Source: Methyloligella halotolerans (lineage in GTDB: Bacteria > Pseudomonadota > Alphaproteobacteria > Rhizobiales > Methyloligellaceae). Taken from it: 64,000 nt of DNA. Each line of letters opens with the position of its first letter. Position 1 is the stretch's first letter. The stretch lies in contig NZ_MASI01000001.1 in the NCBI RefSeq assembly GCF_001708935.1, forward strand, positions 248,001 through 312,000, given 5' to 3'. The notes beneath the pieces are model-generated. The model saw nothing but the letters and a program-made list of their open reading frames with translations. It did not search any database and was not told the origin of the DNA. The translations under genes were made by a program, and so were the position numbers. Below are positions 43,380 through 53,652 of the stretch, in pieces.

Positions 43380-44435
43380 TCAGCCGGCGTCGCCATCTTC
43401 CTTGTCACCCTGAATCTTCAACTTGCCTTCGGCCAGCTGGCGCAGAAGCGTGACCTCTCTAAACCAAAGCCTCACCGGTTTGGCGGGAACGCCGCCCCAC
43501 CGCGCCCCGGCCGGAACCTCGCCCCTGACGACACTCGTGGCAGCGATCTGGGCGCCGTCTCCGATGGTGACATGGCCTTCGACACCGACCTTGCCGCCCA
43601 GGGCGACGAAATCACCGAGAACTGCGCTGCCTGAAATACCGGTTTGCGAGACGATAATGCAATGCCTTCCGATGGCGACGTTGTGCCCGATTTGCACGAG
43701 ATTATCAATTTTTGTGCCCTCGCCGATGATCGTGTCCCTTAACGCGCCCCGGTCGATGGTCGTATTTGAGCCGATCTCAACACCGTCCTGAATGATAACC
43801 CGGCCGATTTGCGGGACTTTTTGGTGGCCCGCTGCGCCCATGGCGAAGCCAAATCCATCCTGGCCGGTGCAGACGCCGGAATGGATCACCACCCGGTTTC
43901 CAGCGAGGGTGTGGATAAGATTGGCGTTCGGGCCGATATAGCAGTCCCGGCCGACATGGACCCGAAAGCCGATCACTGCGCCTGCGGCGATTCTGGTCCC
44001 TTTGCCGATACGCGCCTCGGGGCCGATTACGGCACCGGGCTCGATCACCACATCGTCTTCCAACGTGGCAGAGGGATGAACATGCCCCTCACTGGCCGGA
44101 TGGGTCGAGCGCGGGATCAGCGAGCCGGGATAGAAGATCGCCAGAGCCTTGGCATAAGCCCCATAGGGATCCTTGGTGGTCAGGCAGGTCAGACCATCTG
44201 GAGCCTGTTCGGCGAAGCGCGGCGAGACAAGACACGCGCCGGCCTTGGTCGCGCGGAAGTCGTCCAGATATTTCCGGTTGTCGAGAAAGGCGAGATCGTC
44301 GGGCCCGGCCGAACCAAGGGTCTTGATGTCCGAGATTTCGGTGTCGCCGGAGCCGGCCAGCTCGGTGCCGAGCTTCTCCGCAAGCTCGGCGGCCGAAAAG
44401 GGCCCTGCTCTTTCGAAGAAGCCGGGATGCTCCAT
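43380..44435 (-). CDS. lpxD: UDP-3-O-(3-hydroxyacyl)glucosamine N-acyltransferase LpxD
   Basis: Third lipid A enzyme, N-acylating UDP-3-O-acylglucosamine, 351 residues. It has an N-terminal uridine-binding domain (about 1-100: IKTLGSAGPDDLAFLDNRKY), a hexapeptide-repeat beta-helix, and the catalytic His region NLVQIGHNVAIGRHCIIVSQ. A helical C-terminal tail includes LWFREVTLLRQLAEGKLK. It lies between bamA and fabZ, the usual arrangement. Complete. Confidence 0.95.
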   Translation of the reverse strand: MEHPGFFERAGPFSAAELAEKLGTELAGSGDTEISDIKTLGSAGPDDLAFLDNRKYLDDFRATKAGACLVSPRFAEQAPDGLTCLTTKDPYGAYAKALAIFYPGSLIPRSTHPASEGHVHPSATLEDDVVIEPGAVIGPEARIGKGTRIAAGAVIGFRVHVGRDCYIGPNANLIHTLAGNRVVIHSGVCTGQDGFGFAMGAAGHQKVPQIGRVIIQDGVEIGSNTTIDRGALRDTIIGEGTKIDNLVQIGHNVAIGRHCIIVSQTGISGSAVLGDFVALGGKVGVEGHVTIGDGAQIAATSVVRGEVPAGARWGGVPAKPVRLWFREVTLLRQLAEGKLKIQGDKEDGDAG

Positions 44436-44514
44436 GGTTCAACGCCTACCGATCACGCCTGAGCGGACGACCCGGCCGAGACACTATGAAAGTTGGGGCT
44501 CGGACGGGTCCGTC

Positions 44515-46887
44515 CTAGAAGTTGGTCGAGGCGCCGAAGCGGAACACCTCGAGCTCATCATAATCCGTATGCAGGAACGCATGGGCGATATCGGCACGCA
44601 ACGGTCCAAGCGGCGAAGCCCAGATCACGCTGAAACCGGCGGAAGCCCGCAGGTCATCGCCATCGGCCAGATCCTCGGCCAGATTCTTGGCGAGGGAGCT
44701 GGCGTCATAGAGCGAGCCGGCATCCACGAAGACGGCGCCCTGCATGCCGAGATTTTCCGGAATGAGCGGCATCGGGAAACGCACTTCCGCGGTGGCGGCA
44801 TAGTAGATCTTGCCGCCCAGGGCATCGTTGTCGGGTGAGCCGATGTCGCGCGGGCCGAAACCGGCACGCTCGAAGCCGCGGATCGTTTCACCGCCCTTGA
44901 AGAAGAGGTCGGTCAAGCGCAGGCAACCCGGATCGGAATTCGAAAGGTTCGTGCCGCACTGATCGTCACCCCAGCCCTCGATCACGCCACCCTGCAGGCG
45001 GCCGGCGAAGGTCAGCTTCTTGGTGATCGGATAGTAGCCACGGGCATCCGCCACGGTCCGGATGTAGTTCACGTCACCGCCGACGCCGGCGAGATCCTGC
45101 GAGAACGACAAGAAGATACCCTGGGTCGGAGACTGCGGAAGGTTTCGCGTGTCGTAAGCCAGCGTATAGCCGATGCTCGACACGTTCGCCTCGCCCTCTG
45201 ACGAGGCGATAACGGGCGATGCGTCGGGCTGAACGTCATAGACCTCTTCATGCTCGTAGGAGTAGCGCAGGCCGAGACGGGTATCCTGTGCCACGGGGAA
45301 GCCGAGGCGCAGCACGCCACCGGTGTTCCGCTGCGAGAACGAGGCCACGTTCGAGTAGTCGACGTCCTTATGGAACGCGTCGAAGCCGGCGGCCAGATCG
45401 CGGCCGAGGAAGCGCGGCTCCGTGAAGCTGAGGTCGAACTGCAGACGCTCCTGGCTGCCCGAAACGCCCAAGCGGACATACTGGCCGCGGCCCATCAGGT
45501 TGCGTTCGGAGATGCTGATATCGCCGATGATGCCTTCCGAGGTCGAATAGCCCACACCGAAGGAGAGCTCGCCGGTGGCCTGCTCCTCGACGGTCACGAC
45601 AATGACCACGCGGTCGGGCGAGCTACCCTGACGGGTATCCACATCGACCGATTTGAAGAAGCCGAGCTTGCGCAGCCTCTGGCGCGCCGCCTCCACGAGA
45701 AGGCGGTTATAGGCATCGCCTTCCGACAGTCGGAACTCGCGCCGGATCACGTTATCCAGGGTGCGGTAGTTGCCGACGATGTCGATGCGCTCGATATAGA
45801 TGCGCGGGCCCTGCTCGATCATGTAGGTGATGCCGACGGTCTGGGTCGCCGGATCGCGGTAGAGGCGCGGCCTCACCTGGCTGAAGGCGTAGCCCTGCTC
45901 CGAAACGTCGACTGTCAGCGCCTCGACGGAGTTCTCAACCTTTTCAGCGTCGTACCAGCGGCCGGGCTTCGACTGGATGTCGCGGCGCAGGGATTCGACG
46001 TTCACAGACGGCAGATGAGATTCGATGTCGACCTGCCCGACACGATAGCGCGGCCCTTCGTCGATCACGAAGGTGATGTAGAAGCCCTTGCCGTTGGGAT
46101 CCATGTCGGCCGTCGCCGAAACGATGCGCGCGTCGACATAGCCTTCCTTCAGATAGAACTGGCGCAGCAGCTCCTTATCCAGGTTCAGGCGGTCGGGATC
46201 GTAGATGTTGGTGTTCTTCAGGAAGCTCAGCCAGTTGGTCTGAGTCGTGGAGATGACGTAGCGGAGCTGGGAATCGCTGAAGGAGTTGTTGCCGATGAAG
46301 TTGATCGAGCGGACCTTGGTCGTCGCGCCCTCGCGGATCTCGTAGACCACGTCGATCCGGTTGTTCTCGACATTGATGATCTTCGGATCCACCGCGGCGG
46401 CATACATGCCCTGGCGGCGATAGACGTCCAGAATGCGCTGCACGTCCTGCTGCACCCGCGAGCGGGTGTAGACGGAGCGCGGCTTCAGGGAGACTTCGGC
46501 CTGAAGCGTCTCGTCATCGACATCGTCGTTGCCCTCGAAGGCCACGCGATTCACGATTGGGTTCTCCTGCACCACGACGATCACGGTGCCGCCGCTGCGG
46601 CGGATGCGGACATCCTTGAACAGACCGGTGGAGAACAGGGTTTTCAGAGATTCGTCGACCTCTGCCGGGTCGTAGGGATCTCCGACAGAGAAGGTCAAAT
46701 AGGCGCGCACTGTTGCCGGCTCGACACGCCGGTTTCCCTGCACCTGAATGGACGTGATGGTTCCGCCGGCCTGAGCGTAAGCCGACTCATCCCCCGTGGC
46801 GTAACCCATGCCGGCATAAATCGGCAGGGCGCCAAACAGTACTAGGGCCAAAAACATCAGCCCGCTAAACCAGTTACACCGCACCAT
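44515..46887 (-). CDS. bamA: Outer-membrane assembly factor BamA
   Basis: Omp85-family core of the beta-barrel assembly machine, 790 residues. A signal peptide (SGLMFLALVLFGALPIYA) is followed by five POTRA repeats (about 40-440; for example ITSIQVQGNRRVEPATVRAY and VVVQENPIVNRVAFEGN). A 16-strand barrel comes next with the lid motif FKGGETIRGFERAGFGP (the RGF of loop 6), ending in Phe (FRFGASTNF), the outer-membrane C-terminal signature. Between rseP and lpxD. Complete. Confidence 0.96.
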   Translation of the reverse strand: MVRCNWFSGLMFLALVLFGALPIYAGMGYATGDESAYAQAGGTITSIQVQGNRRVEPATVRAYLTFSVGDPYDPAEVDESLKTLFSTGLFKDVRIRRSGGTVIVVVQENPIVNRVAFEGNDDVDDETLQAEVSLKPRSVYTRSRVQQDVQRILDVYRRQGMYAAAVDPKIINVENNRIDVVYEIREGATTKVRSINFIGNNSFSDSQLRYVISTTQTNWLSFLKNTNIYDPDRLNLDKELLRQFYLKEGYVDARIVSATADMDPNGKGFYITFVIDEGPRYRVGQVDIESHLPSVNVESLRRDIQSKPGRWYDAEKVENSVEALTVDVSEQGYAFSQVRPRLYRDPATQTVGITYMIEQGPRIYIERIDIVGNYRTLDNVIRREFRLSEGDAYNRLLVEAARQRLRKLGFFKSVDVDTRQGSSPDRVVIVVTVEEQATGELSFGVGYSTSEGIIGDISISERNLMGRGQYVRLGVSGSQERLQFDLSFTEPRFLGRDLAAGFDAFHKDVDYSNVASFSQRNTGGVLRLGFPVAQDTRLGLRYSYEHEEVYDVQPDASPVIASSEGEANVSSIGYTLAYDTRNLPQSPTQGIFLSFSQDLAGVGGDVNYIRTVADARGYYPITKKLTFAGRLQGGVIEGWGDDQCGTNLSNSDPGCLRLTDLFFKGGETIRGFERAGFGPRDIGSPDNDALGGKIYYAATAEVRFPMPLIPENLGMQGAVFVDAGSLYDASSLAKNLAEDLADGDDLRASAGFSVIWASPLGPLRADIAHAFLHTDYDELEVFRFGASTNF

Positions 46888-47036
46888 TGCTGGTGATGTC
46901 CCCCTTCACGCCGATCCCCCACAGACGCGTATGCAGGATCGAAGCTGACCAGCTTTTGTGGCCCTTTTTTGTTGGCTGTCCCCAAAGCGTGCGGCGGGTC
47001 TTGTCCCTCGCCCACCTGCACAATGCGTCTACGCCG

Positions 47037-48182
47037 TTACGAAAAGCTTAGATGGATCAAATCATTCCAAGTTGCGAAGATCATTAGCATAAGAACGACC
47101 GCAAGGCCAATCCGGAAACCGACCTCTTGGCTGCGTTCGGAGAGCGGCCGACCCCGGATCGCCTCGACAGCGTAATACAGAAGATGACCGCCATCGAGCA
47201 TCGGTATCGGGAAAAGGTTTATCAGTCCGATACTGATGGAGATTATCGCAGCAAAGTTGATGACGGCAAGAATTCCGAGGCTCGCTGCCTGGCCGGAAAC
47301 CTGGGCAATCCGGATGGGACCGCCCAATTGGTCGGGTTTTGCACGGCCAATGACCACGTCGTAGACGTAGCCGAGCGAATGGCTGACCACGAACCAGGTC
47401 TGGTTGACCGCCATGCCCAGCGCGGTGATCGGATCTTCGCGCTTCAAGGTCCATTCGCTGGCGCCGGCGTTGCGCTGAATCCCCAGTATGCCCATGGGGA
47501 TCTTGTTGCCGAAGCGGTCCTCGACCTCCTGCAGCTCGGGCGTGGCAGTGAGTCGAATCTCTTTGCCGTCGCGTTCGACCAGGAAGGACAGCTCCTCTCC
47601 GGGCTGAGTGCTGACGATTCGCTGCATCTCCCCGAAGCTCTCGATTCGCGTGTCGTCGACCTCGAGCACCACGTCGCCCGGCTTGAATCCGGCGGCTTCC
47701 GCGGCGCTGCCCTCGCGCACCACATCGACATTCGGCGCGGTGACCTGCTGGCCGAACAGGCTGAACATCACCGTGAAGATGGCGATGGCGAGAAGGAAGT
47801 TGGCGATTGGGCCCGCAGCGACGATAGCCGCGCGCTGGGCAAGAGTTTTTCCCTGAAAACTGCGCTTTTTGTCTTCTTCTGAGAGCTTCTCGAAGGCTTC
47901 GCGGCCTTGCGCGCTCGCAGCGTTCTCGTCGTCGATGAACTTCACGTAGCCGCCGAGCGGTATCCACGAAAACCGCCAGCGCGTGTTGTGCTTGTCGGTG
48001 AAGCCCGCGATCTCAGGCCCGAAGCCGATGGAGAACACGCTGATACCGACGCCGCACCAGCGGGCCACGAGGAAGTGGCCGAGCTCGTGGACGAAGACGA
48101 TGACGGTGAGCACCAGCAGAAATGGGACGACATAGGAGAGCAGACTGTCTCCATAGCCCCAAAGCGCGCTCAGAATATCCAT
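47037..48182 (-). CDS. rseP: Site-2 zinc metalloprotease RseP
   Basis: Intramembrane protease (M50B) that cleaves single-pass membrane proteins such as anti-sigma factors and remnant signal peptides. The 381-residue protein has the zinc motif FVHELGHFLVARWCG, a single PDZ domain (about 130-205: REGSAAEAAGFKPGDVVLEV), and the third metal ligand region LLPIP-type NLFPIPMLDGGHLLYY. Its last membrane helix is at the C-terminus. It lies upstream of bamA, separated by 149 bases. Complete. Confidence 0.94.
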   Translation of the reverse strand: MDILSALWGYGDSLLSYVVPFLLVLTVIVFVHELGHFLVARWCGVGISVFSIGFGPEIAGFTDKHNTRWRFSWIPLGGYVKFIDDENAASAQGREAFEKLSEEDKKRSFQGKTLAQRAAIVAAGPIANFLLAIAIFTVMFSLFGQQVTAPNVDVVREGSAAEAAGFKPGDVVLEVDDTRIESFGEMQRIVSTQPGEELSFLVERDGKEIRLTATPELQEVEDRFGNKIPMGILGIQRNAGASEWTLKREDPITALGMAVNQTWFVVSHSLGYVYDVVIGRAKPDQLGGPIRIAQVSGQAASLGILAVINFAAIISISIGLINLFPIPMLDGGHLLYYAVEAIRGRPLSERSQEVGFRIGLAVVLMLMIFATWNDLIHLSFS

Positions 48183-48226
48183 GGGAAACCTTTAACGTTC
48201 TGATTTTCAGGCGTGAATATGGCCAC

Positions 48227-49447
48227 TCAGGCGAAGGCGGGCAAGTATTCTCGCGTGCGGCGCCTCGCCTCTTCGTCGATGGCGATGACCTCTTCGATGC
48301 GCCCCGGCGCGCGGTCCACGAGCTCCGGCGATTCGCTGAGCACCCGTTCCACGATCTCCGTTATAGCGATGAATCCGATGGCGCCGGCAAAAAACGCTTC
48401 CGCCGCCACCTCGTTGGCGGCGTTGAGCACGGCGCCGGCGCTGCCGCCGGTCTGCAGTGCATGGCGCGCGAGGCGAAGCGCCGGGAATCGGTCCTCGTCG
48501 GGCGCCTCGAACGTCAGGGTCGCGAGCTTGGGCAGATCGAGCGGCGGCATGGGCACCTGCATGCGTTCCGGCCACGCCAAGGTGTAGGCGATGGGTGTGC
48601 GCATATCGGGCGGGCTCATATGGGCCAGCACGGAGCCATCGCGGTAGTAGACGAGGCAATGGACGATCGACTGGGGATGGATGACCGCATCGATTCGATC
48701 CGGCGGCAGATCGAACAGGTGCTGGGCTTCGAGCATTTCCAGCGCCTTGTTCATCAGGGTCGCCGAATCGAGGGTGATCTTCCGGCCCATGGACCAGTTC
48801 GGATGCTTCAAAGCCTGTTCCGGCGTGACGGAGGCCATCTCCTGCCGGGTAGAGCAGCGGAACGGCCCGCCGGAGGCGGTGAGACAAAGCTTGTCGATCT
48901 CGACATCCGGGCTTTGGCTGAGGATCTGCATGGCGGCGGAATGCTCCGAATCGACCGGCAGCAGCGTGGCGCCGTGACGGCGCACCTCAGCCATGAAGAC
49001 GGGACCGGCGCAGACCAGACATTCCTTGTTGGCCACGGCGACGGTCGCGCCCTGCTTGAGGGCGGCGTGAGTCGGTTCGAGCCCCGCGACCCCCACGATG
49101 GCCGCCATGGTCCAATCGGCCGGCCGGCTTGCCGCTTCGATAACGGCTCGGCGGCCGGCAGCGGCCTCGATACCCGTGCCTTCAAGGCGCTCGCGCAACG
49201 CTTCGTAGCGCGTCTCATCGGCGATCACCGCAAGCTCCGCCTTGTGGTGGATGGCGAGCTCCGCCAAGCGTTCGACGTTTTCGCCGCCGGTGAGCGCGAC
49301 GATTCGATAGCGTGCCGGATCGCGCCCGATGAGATCGAGGGTGTTCTCGCCGATAGAGCCCGTGGCGCCGAGCACCGTGACGCGCCGCGGCGGCCGCTCC
49401 CGCGCAGGCGTCGTCCGATAGGCGGAGCTGTCGAGAGGCAGTGTCAT
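48227..49447 (-). CDS. dxr: 1-deoxy-D-xylulose 5-phosphate reductoisomerase Dxr
   Basis: Second MEP-pathway enzyme, making methylerythritol 4-phosphate, the substrate supplied to IspDF at 3.7 kb. The 406-residue protein shows the NADPH-binding VTVLGATGSIGENTLDLI, ANKECLVCAG, LPVDSEHSA, the TASGGPFR loop and HPNWSMGRKITLDSATLMNK. ATG 49447 is chosen because it leaves about 20 residues before the Rossmann strand; the upstream in-frame extension overlaps cdsA. Complete. Confidence 0.95.
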   Translation of the reverse strand: MTLPLDSSAYRTTPARERPPRRVTVLGATGSIGENTLDLIGRDPARYRIVALTGGENVERLAELAIHHKAELAVIADETRYEALRERLEGTGIEAAAGRRAVIEAASRPADWTMAAIVGVAGLEPTHAALKQGATVAVANKECLVCAGPVFMAEVRRHGATLLPVDSEHSAAMQILSQSPDVEIDKLCLTASGGPFRCSTRQEMASVTPEQALKHPNWSMGRKITLDSATLMNKALEMLEAQHLFDLPPDRIDAVIHPQSIVHCLVYYRDGSVLAHMSPPDMRTPIAYTLAWPERMQVPMPPLDLPKLATLTFEAPDEDRFPALRLARHALQTGGSAGAVLNAANEVAAEAFFAGAIGFIAITEIVERVLSESPELVDRAPGRIEEVIAIDEEARRRTREYLPAFA

Positions 49448-49475
49448 GGGGCGCTCGGCTGTTCGGTCGGCTTGA

Positions 49476-50330
49476 CTACCATTGCAACAAGCCCTGTCCG
49501 GGCGCCGCGATATCGCGGAAGGCGATGAGGGCGGCGGCAAGGCTGGCGATCAGCAGCCCGTCGATGCGGTCCAGCAAACCGCCATGGCCCGGAATCAGAC
49601 TGCTCGTGTCCTTGGCATTGAAGTGGCGCTTCACGCCGCTTTCCAGCAGGTCGCCCAGGCTGCCCGCCACGGCCAGGATGATGGCGACGGCGCACAGGGC
49701 GAGCGCGTTGCCGGCCGGAACGAACGCGCCTGCCGCAAACCCGACGAGGCCGGAGCACAACACGCCGGAGGCGAAGCCGGCCCAGGTCTTCTTGGGCGAG
49801 ATGCGGGGTGCCAGCTTCGGTCCGCCGATGAGCCGGCCTCCGACATAGGCGGCGCTATCGGCCGTCCAGGCTACAGCCATGACGAAGAGCAACGCCCAGA
49901 CGCCATATTCCGGATCGGAGCGCAGCCAGATGAGCGCCATGGCCGGGAGCAGGATGTATAGAACACCCGCAAGCGACCATCGGAGCTTGTCGCGATAGCC
50001 CATAAGGATCGTTGCGGCGATAGCCACGGCAAGCACCGCGCCGGCCTCGATATAGCGCGCGGTCTCCGTCAGGACGACGAGGACCAGAAGGGCCGCCCCG
50101 TGCATGAGGGCGAGACCATCGTAGCCGCTGCCGCGGACCATGCGGGCCCACTCCCAGTTGACGATGAGGCCCGCCACGATCACCAGCAAGGCGAACGCCC
50201 AGGACCCCGCAATGACAGCCGCGATAGCGAAAACGGCCATGAAAAGCGCGGAGATAAGGCGGGTGACGAACTCCGAAGGGCCTTTCGGGGTCTCGGCACT
50301 CTCGGCGGAGGCGTGGTTGGGTTCGCTCAC
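49476..50330 (-). CDS. cdsA: Phosphatidate cytidylyltransferase CdsA
   Basis: Makes CDP-diacylglycerol from phosphatidate and CTP at the inner membrane. A 284-residue polytopic protein with many hydrophobic segments. The C-terminal CDP-alcohol signature is visible: SLGDLLESGVKRHFNAKDTS and IPGHGGLLDRIDGLL. Its ATG overlaps the uppS stop. Complete. Confidence 0.93.
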   Translation of the reverse strand: MSEPNHASAESAETPKGPSEFVTRLISALFMAVFAIAAVIAGSWAFALLVIVAGLIVNWEWARMVRGSGYDGLALMHGAALLVLVVLTETARYIEAGAVLAVAIAATILMGYRDKLRWSLAGVLYILLPAMALIWLRSDPEYGVWALLFVMAVAWTADSAAYVGGRLIGGPKLAPRISPKKTWAGFASGVLCSGLVGFAAGAFVPAGNALALCAVAIILAVAGSLGDLLESGVKRHFNAKDTSSLIPGHGGLLDRIDGLLIASLAAALIAFRDIAAPGQGLLQW

Positions 50331-51085
50331 GCGGTCGATCTCGCTGTCACGCCGCCGAAGCGCCGGCTGCGCTGCTGATATTCCGCGATGGCGCCTTCGA
50401 GAGTGTCCCGATTGAAATCTGGCCAGTACGTGTCGACGAAGACGAACTCGGCGTAGGCCAATTGCCAGAGGAGGAAATTGCTGAGACGCAGCTCTCCGCT
50501 GGTGCGGATCAGGAGATTGGGATCCGGCAGATCAGCGGTGTCGAGATTGGCCGCGACCGTTTCCTGGGTTACGTCCTCGGCCGACAGGGCGCCCTGCTCC
50601 ACCTGCTCGGCGATCTTGCGGGCGGCACGGGCGATCTCGTCCCGGGCGCCGTAGTTGAAGGCGATGGTCAGGACGAGGCCGTCATTGTCCTTGGTCAGGG
50701 CGACGGCGTCGTCAATCATCTTGAGGACGTCGTTCTCCAGTCCCTCGCGGGAGCCGATCACGTTGATCCGTACGCCGTGCTTGTGGAGATCGGCCAGATC
50801 GCGCCGGACGAACATGCGCATCAGACCGAAGAGATCGCGGATTTCCGCCTTCGGGCGGGACCAATTCTCTGACGAGAAGCTGAACAGGGTGAGATGGGTC
50901 AGCCCCAGCTCCATGGCGGCCTGAACCGTGCGCCGGACAGCGTCGACGCCCCGGCGATGGCCCTCGGTGCGCGGAAGCCCCCGCTCCTGGGCCCATCGGC
51001 CGTTGCCGTCCATGATGATGGCCACGTGGCCCGGTCCGGTATCCTCAGCGGATGGGAGGCCGGGCTCTTCCATGGCGAATGTCAT
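50327..51085 (-). CDS. uppS: Undecaprenyl diphosphate synthase UppS
   Basis: Cis-prenyltransferase making the C55 lipid carrier for peptidoglycan and polysaccharides, 252 residues. The catalytic Asp is in HVAIIMDGNGRWAQERG. Other landmarks are TLFSFSSENWSRP, and the C-terminal RTSGELRLSNFLLWQLAYAE and TYWPDF. The stop overlaps the cdsA start. Complete. Confidence 0.96.
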   Translation of the reverse strand: MTFAMEEPGLPSAEDTGPGHVAIIMDGNGRWAQERGLPRTEGHRRGVDAVRRTVQAAMELGLTHLTLFSFSSENWSRPKAEIRDLFGLMRMFVRRDLADLHKHGVRINVIGSREGLENDVLKMIDDAVALTKDNDGLVLTIAFNYGARDEIARAARKIAEQVEQGALSAEDVTQETVAANLDTADLPDPNLLIRTSGELRLSNFLLWQLAYAEFVFVDTYWPDFNRDTLEGAIAEYQQRSRRFGGVTARSTA

Positions 51086-51147
51086 GTCCTGCTCCCAATG
51101 GTGCTCAATCGAGGCCGAGGTCTTCGGTTTGATGGAGATCCGCGCTG

Positions 51148-51705
51148 CTAGACCTGCATGATCTCGGCTTCTTTCGCCGCAAGAGCCTCGTCGATCTCCT
51201 TGATGACCGTATCGGTGAGGTCCTGCACTTCGGTGGCGAAATCGTGGTGCTCGTCCTTGCTCATCTCCCCATCTTTTTCCATCTTCTTCAAGCCTTCCAT
51301 GCCGTCGCGGCGCACATTGCGGACCGCGATGCGGGCCTGCTCGGCATATTTGTGGGCCACTTTGGCAAGGTCCTGGCGGCGCTCTTCGTTGAGCTCCGGG
51401 ATGGGAAGGCGCATGACCTGGCCTTCGACGACGGGATTGAGGCCGAGATCGGACTCTCGGATCGCCTTCTCAACGGCCGAGACGAGACCCTTGTCCCAGA
51501 CCTGGAGGGAAATCATGCGCGGCTCGGGGACGTTCACCGAGGCGACCTGATTGATGGGCATATTGGCGCCATAGGCATTTACCTGGATCGGGTCGAGCAT
51601 GCCGGCGCTGGCCCGTCCGGTCCGGAGACCGGCGAAATCCTGCTTGACCGACGTCAGCGCGCCGCGCATGCGCCGTTCGATTTCACCGAGGTCAAAATCC
51701 GCCAT
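51148..51705 (-). CDS. frr: Ribosome recycling factor
   Basis: Splits post-termination ribosomes with EF-G. The 185-residue protein shows [37 protein letters not shown], and [20 protein letters not shown]. The start could be either of two adjacent ATGs (51708 or 51705). It follows pyrH and precedes uppS on the same strand, the standard order. Complete. Confidence 0.96.
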   Translation of the reverse strand: MADFDLGEIERRMRGALTSVKQDFAGLRTGRASAGMLDPIQVNAYGANMPINQVASVNVPEPRMISLQVWDKGLVSAVEKAIRESDLGLNPVVEGQVMRLPIPELNEERRQDLAKVAHKYAEQARIAVRNVRRDGMEGLKKMEKDGEMSKDEHHDFATEVQDLTDTVIKEIDEALAAKEAEIMQV

Positions 51706-51814
51706 CATACTCTCCCTGGTCGCCGGTTCCTGAGCCGGCTGTCCTTTTGGTCTTGCTTTACACGTCCGGGCAAATGCCCACAGGCGGAAACCGGAAACGG
51801 CCGCCGGCCTGGCC

Positions 51815-52555
51815 CTAGTCAGTCAACTCGCCGCCGATTGTCGTGAAGGCGCCACGCCCCTGCAGAACGCCGGCTAGGCCGCCCTTCTCCTTCAAGGAGA
51901 ACACAACTATCGGAATCTTGTTATCGCGAGCAAGGGCGATGGCCGGGCCGTCCATGATGCGCAGATCCTTCTCGAGCACTTCATGGAAGCTCAGGGCGTC
52001 GTATCGCTCGGCGTCGGGCACCAGCTTGGGATCGGCGGTATAGACGCCGTCCACCTGGGTCGCCTTGAAGAGGGCGTTGCAGTTCATCTCCGCAGCACGG
52101 AGGGCTGCCGCGGTATCGGTGGTGAAGAATGGATTGCCGGTGCCGCCTGCGAGCACGACGATGCGGCCCTTTTCGAGATGCTGGAGCGCCACGGGGCGAA
52201 TGAAGGGTTCGCAGACGGTCGGCATGGGGATGGCGGACATCACCCGGGCCGAGCAGCCCTTGTCCTCCAGAGCGCTGCCGAGCGCCAGCCCGTTCAGCAC
52301 GGTGGCCAGCATGCCCATGAAGTCGCCGCTCACCCGGTCCATGCCCTGGGCAGCTCCGGCGAGGCCGCGATAGATATTGCCGCCGCCGACGACTAGGCAG
52401 ACCTCGGCACCAAGCTCGACGGCTTCGGCTATATCGGAGGCGATGCGGTTGAGGGTCGCGACGTCGATGCCGCCGGCGCCGGGTCCCATCAGAGCCTCGC
52501 CGGAAAGCTTGAGAAGTATCCGCTGATAGGCCAGCGGCGGCTGATGTGAGGCCAT
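51815..52555 (-). CDS. pyrH: UMP kinase PyrH
   Basis: Phosphorylates UMP to UDP, 246 residues of the amino acid kinase fold. Landmarks: [45 protein letters not shown] and [14 protein letters not shown] 52555 ([12 protein letters not shown]) is chosen over an in-frame start 20 codons upstream. It is in the tsf-pyrH-frr order. Complete. Confidence 0.96.
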   Translation of the reverse strand: MASHQPPLAYQRILLKLSGEALMGPGAGGIDVATLNRIASDIAEAVELGAEVCLVVGGGNIYRGLAGAAQGMDRVSGDFMGMLATVLNGLALGSALEDKGCSARVMSAIPMPTVCEPFIRPVALQHLEKGRIVVLAGGTGNPFFTTDTAAALRAAEMNCNALFKATQVDGVYTADPKLVPDAERYDALSFHEVLEKDLRIMDGPAIALARDNKIPIVVFSLKEKGGLAGVLQGRGAFTTIGGELTD

Positions 52556-52672
52556 GGGGCAGACTCCGGCCGCGCAAGACTCTCTCGCCGGGGACGCACC
52601 CGAATGGGCCGTCACCGGCGAGAATCGAAAACGTTACGCCACGTTTCTAAGGGCGCGGCGCCCGCGCCGCAA

Positions 52673-53566
52673 TTATTCCTCGTCCGACTGCTCGATGCCC
52701 TCGCCGAGAGCATAACGATAGAAGCCGGTGATCTTGATGGGCGCGCCCACGGTCTTCGCAGCCTGCTCGACGGCCTTTTCGACCGTGAGCTCGGAGTCGA
52801 TGACATAGGTCTGGGAGAGGAGGACGACCTCTTCGTAGAACTTGCGAAGGCGCCCCTCGACCATCTTCTCGATGACGTTGTCGGGCTTGCCGGATTCCTT
52901 GGCCTGCTCGACCAGGACGGCGCGCTCGCGGTCCACGAGGTCCTTGTCCAGCTCGTCGGTCGTGACGGCCTGGGGATTGGAGGCCGCGACATGCATGGCG
53001 ACCTGACGGCCGAACTCACCCAGCGCTTCCTTGTCGCCGGTGGATTCGAGGGCCACGATCACGCCCATCTTGCCGAGACCAGTGCCCATGGCGTTATGGA
53101 TGTAGTGGGCCACGACACCGTCATTGACGGTCAGATAGGCGGTGCGGCGGAGCTGCATGTTCTCGCCGATGGAGCCGACGGTCTCCTTGACGGTCTCTTC
53201 CACGCTCGCGCTGCCACCGGGATAGGAGGCCTTCTCGAGGCTCGCGAGATCGCCTTTGGCGCCGAGGGCGGCCTCGGCGATCTTCTGGACCATCTCCTGG
53301 AAGATCTCGTTGCGGGCGACGAAGTCCGTCTCGGAGTTCACCTCCACGAGGGCCGCGGCGTTATCCTTCCAGGACACGCCGATGAGGCCCTCGGCCGCGG
53401 TGCGGCCAGCCTTCTTGGCAGCCTGTGCCAGACCCTTCGTGCGCAGCCAATCGGAGGCCGCCTCCATGTCGCCGTCCGTCTCGTTCAGGGCGGTCTTGCA
53501 GTCCATCATGCCTGCGCCGGTCTTCTCGCGCAGTTCCTTCACCATGCTTGCGGTAATGGTCGCCAT
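52673..53566 (-). CDS. tsf: Elongation factor Ts
   Basis: Nucleotide-exchange factor for EF-Tu, 297 residues. The N-terminal UBA-like domain has [20 protein letters not shown], followed by [20 protein letters not shown] and [15 protein letters not shown]. The C-terminal dimerisation region includes [23 protein letters not shown] 53566 ([12 protein letters not shown]) is the natural start. It is preceded by a hairpin-bearing gap from rpsB. Complete. Confidence 0.96.
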   Translation of the reverse strand: MATITASMVKELREKTGAGMMDCKTALNETDGDMEAASDWLRTKGLAQAAKKAGRTAAEGLIGVSWKDNAAALVEVNSETDFVARNEIFQEMVQKIAEAALGAKGDLASLEKASYPGGSASVEETVKETVGSIGENMQLRRTAYLTVNDGVVAHYIHNAMGTGLGKMGVIVALESTGDKEALGEFGRQVAMHVAASNPQAVTTDELDKDLVDRERAVLVEQAKESGKPDNVIEKMVEGRLRKFYEEVVLLSQTYVIDSELTVEKAVEQAAKTVGAPIKITGFYRYALGEGIEQSDEE

Positions 53567-53602
53567 TCGATCCTCTAATGGAAAAGTTCGACTGTGACGC
53601 AT

Positions 53603-53635
53603 GAGGGTTCGGAGCCATTGTCGATCCGAACCCTC
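53603..53635. other. Hairpin between rpsB and tsf
   Basis: GAGGGTTCGGA (53603-53613) and TCCGAACCCTC (53625-53635) form a perfect 11-bp stem with an 11-nt loop in the 86-bp rpsB-tsf gap. No U-run follows directly on the minus strand, so it is more likely an RNA-processing or attenuation element than a full terminator. Confidence 0.6.
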
Positions 53636-53652
53636 TCTCTCGGTTCGAAAAC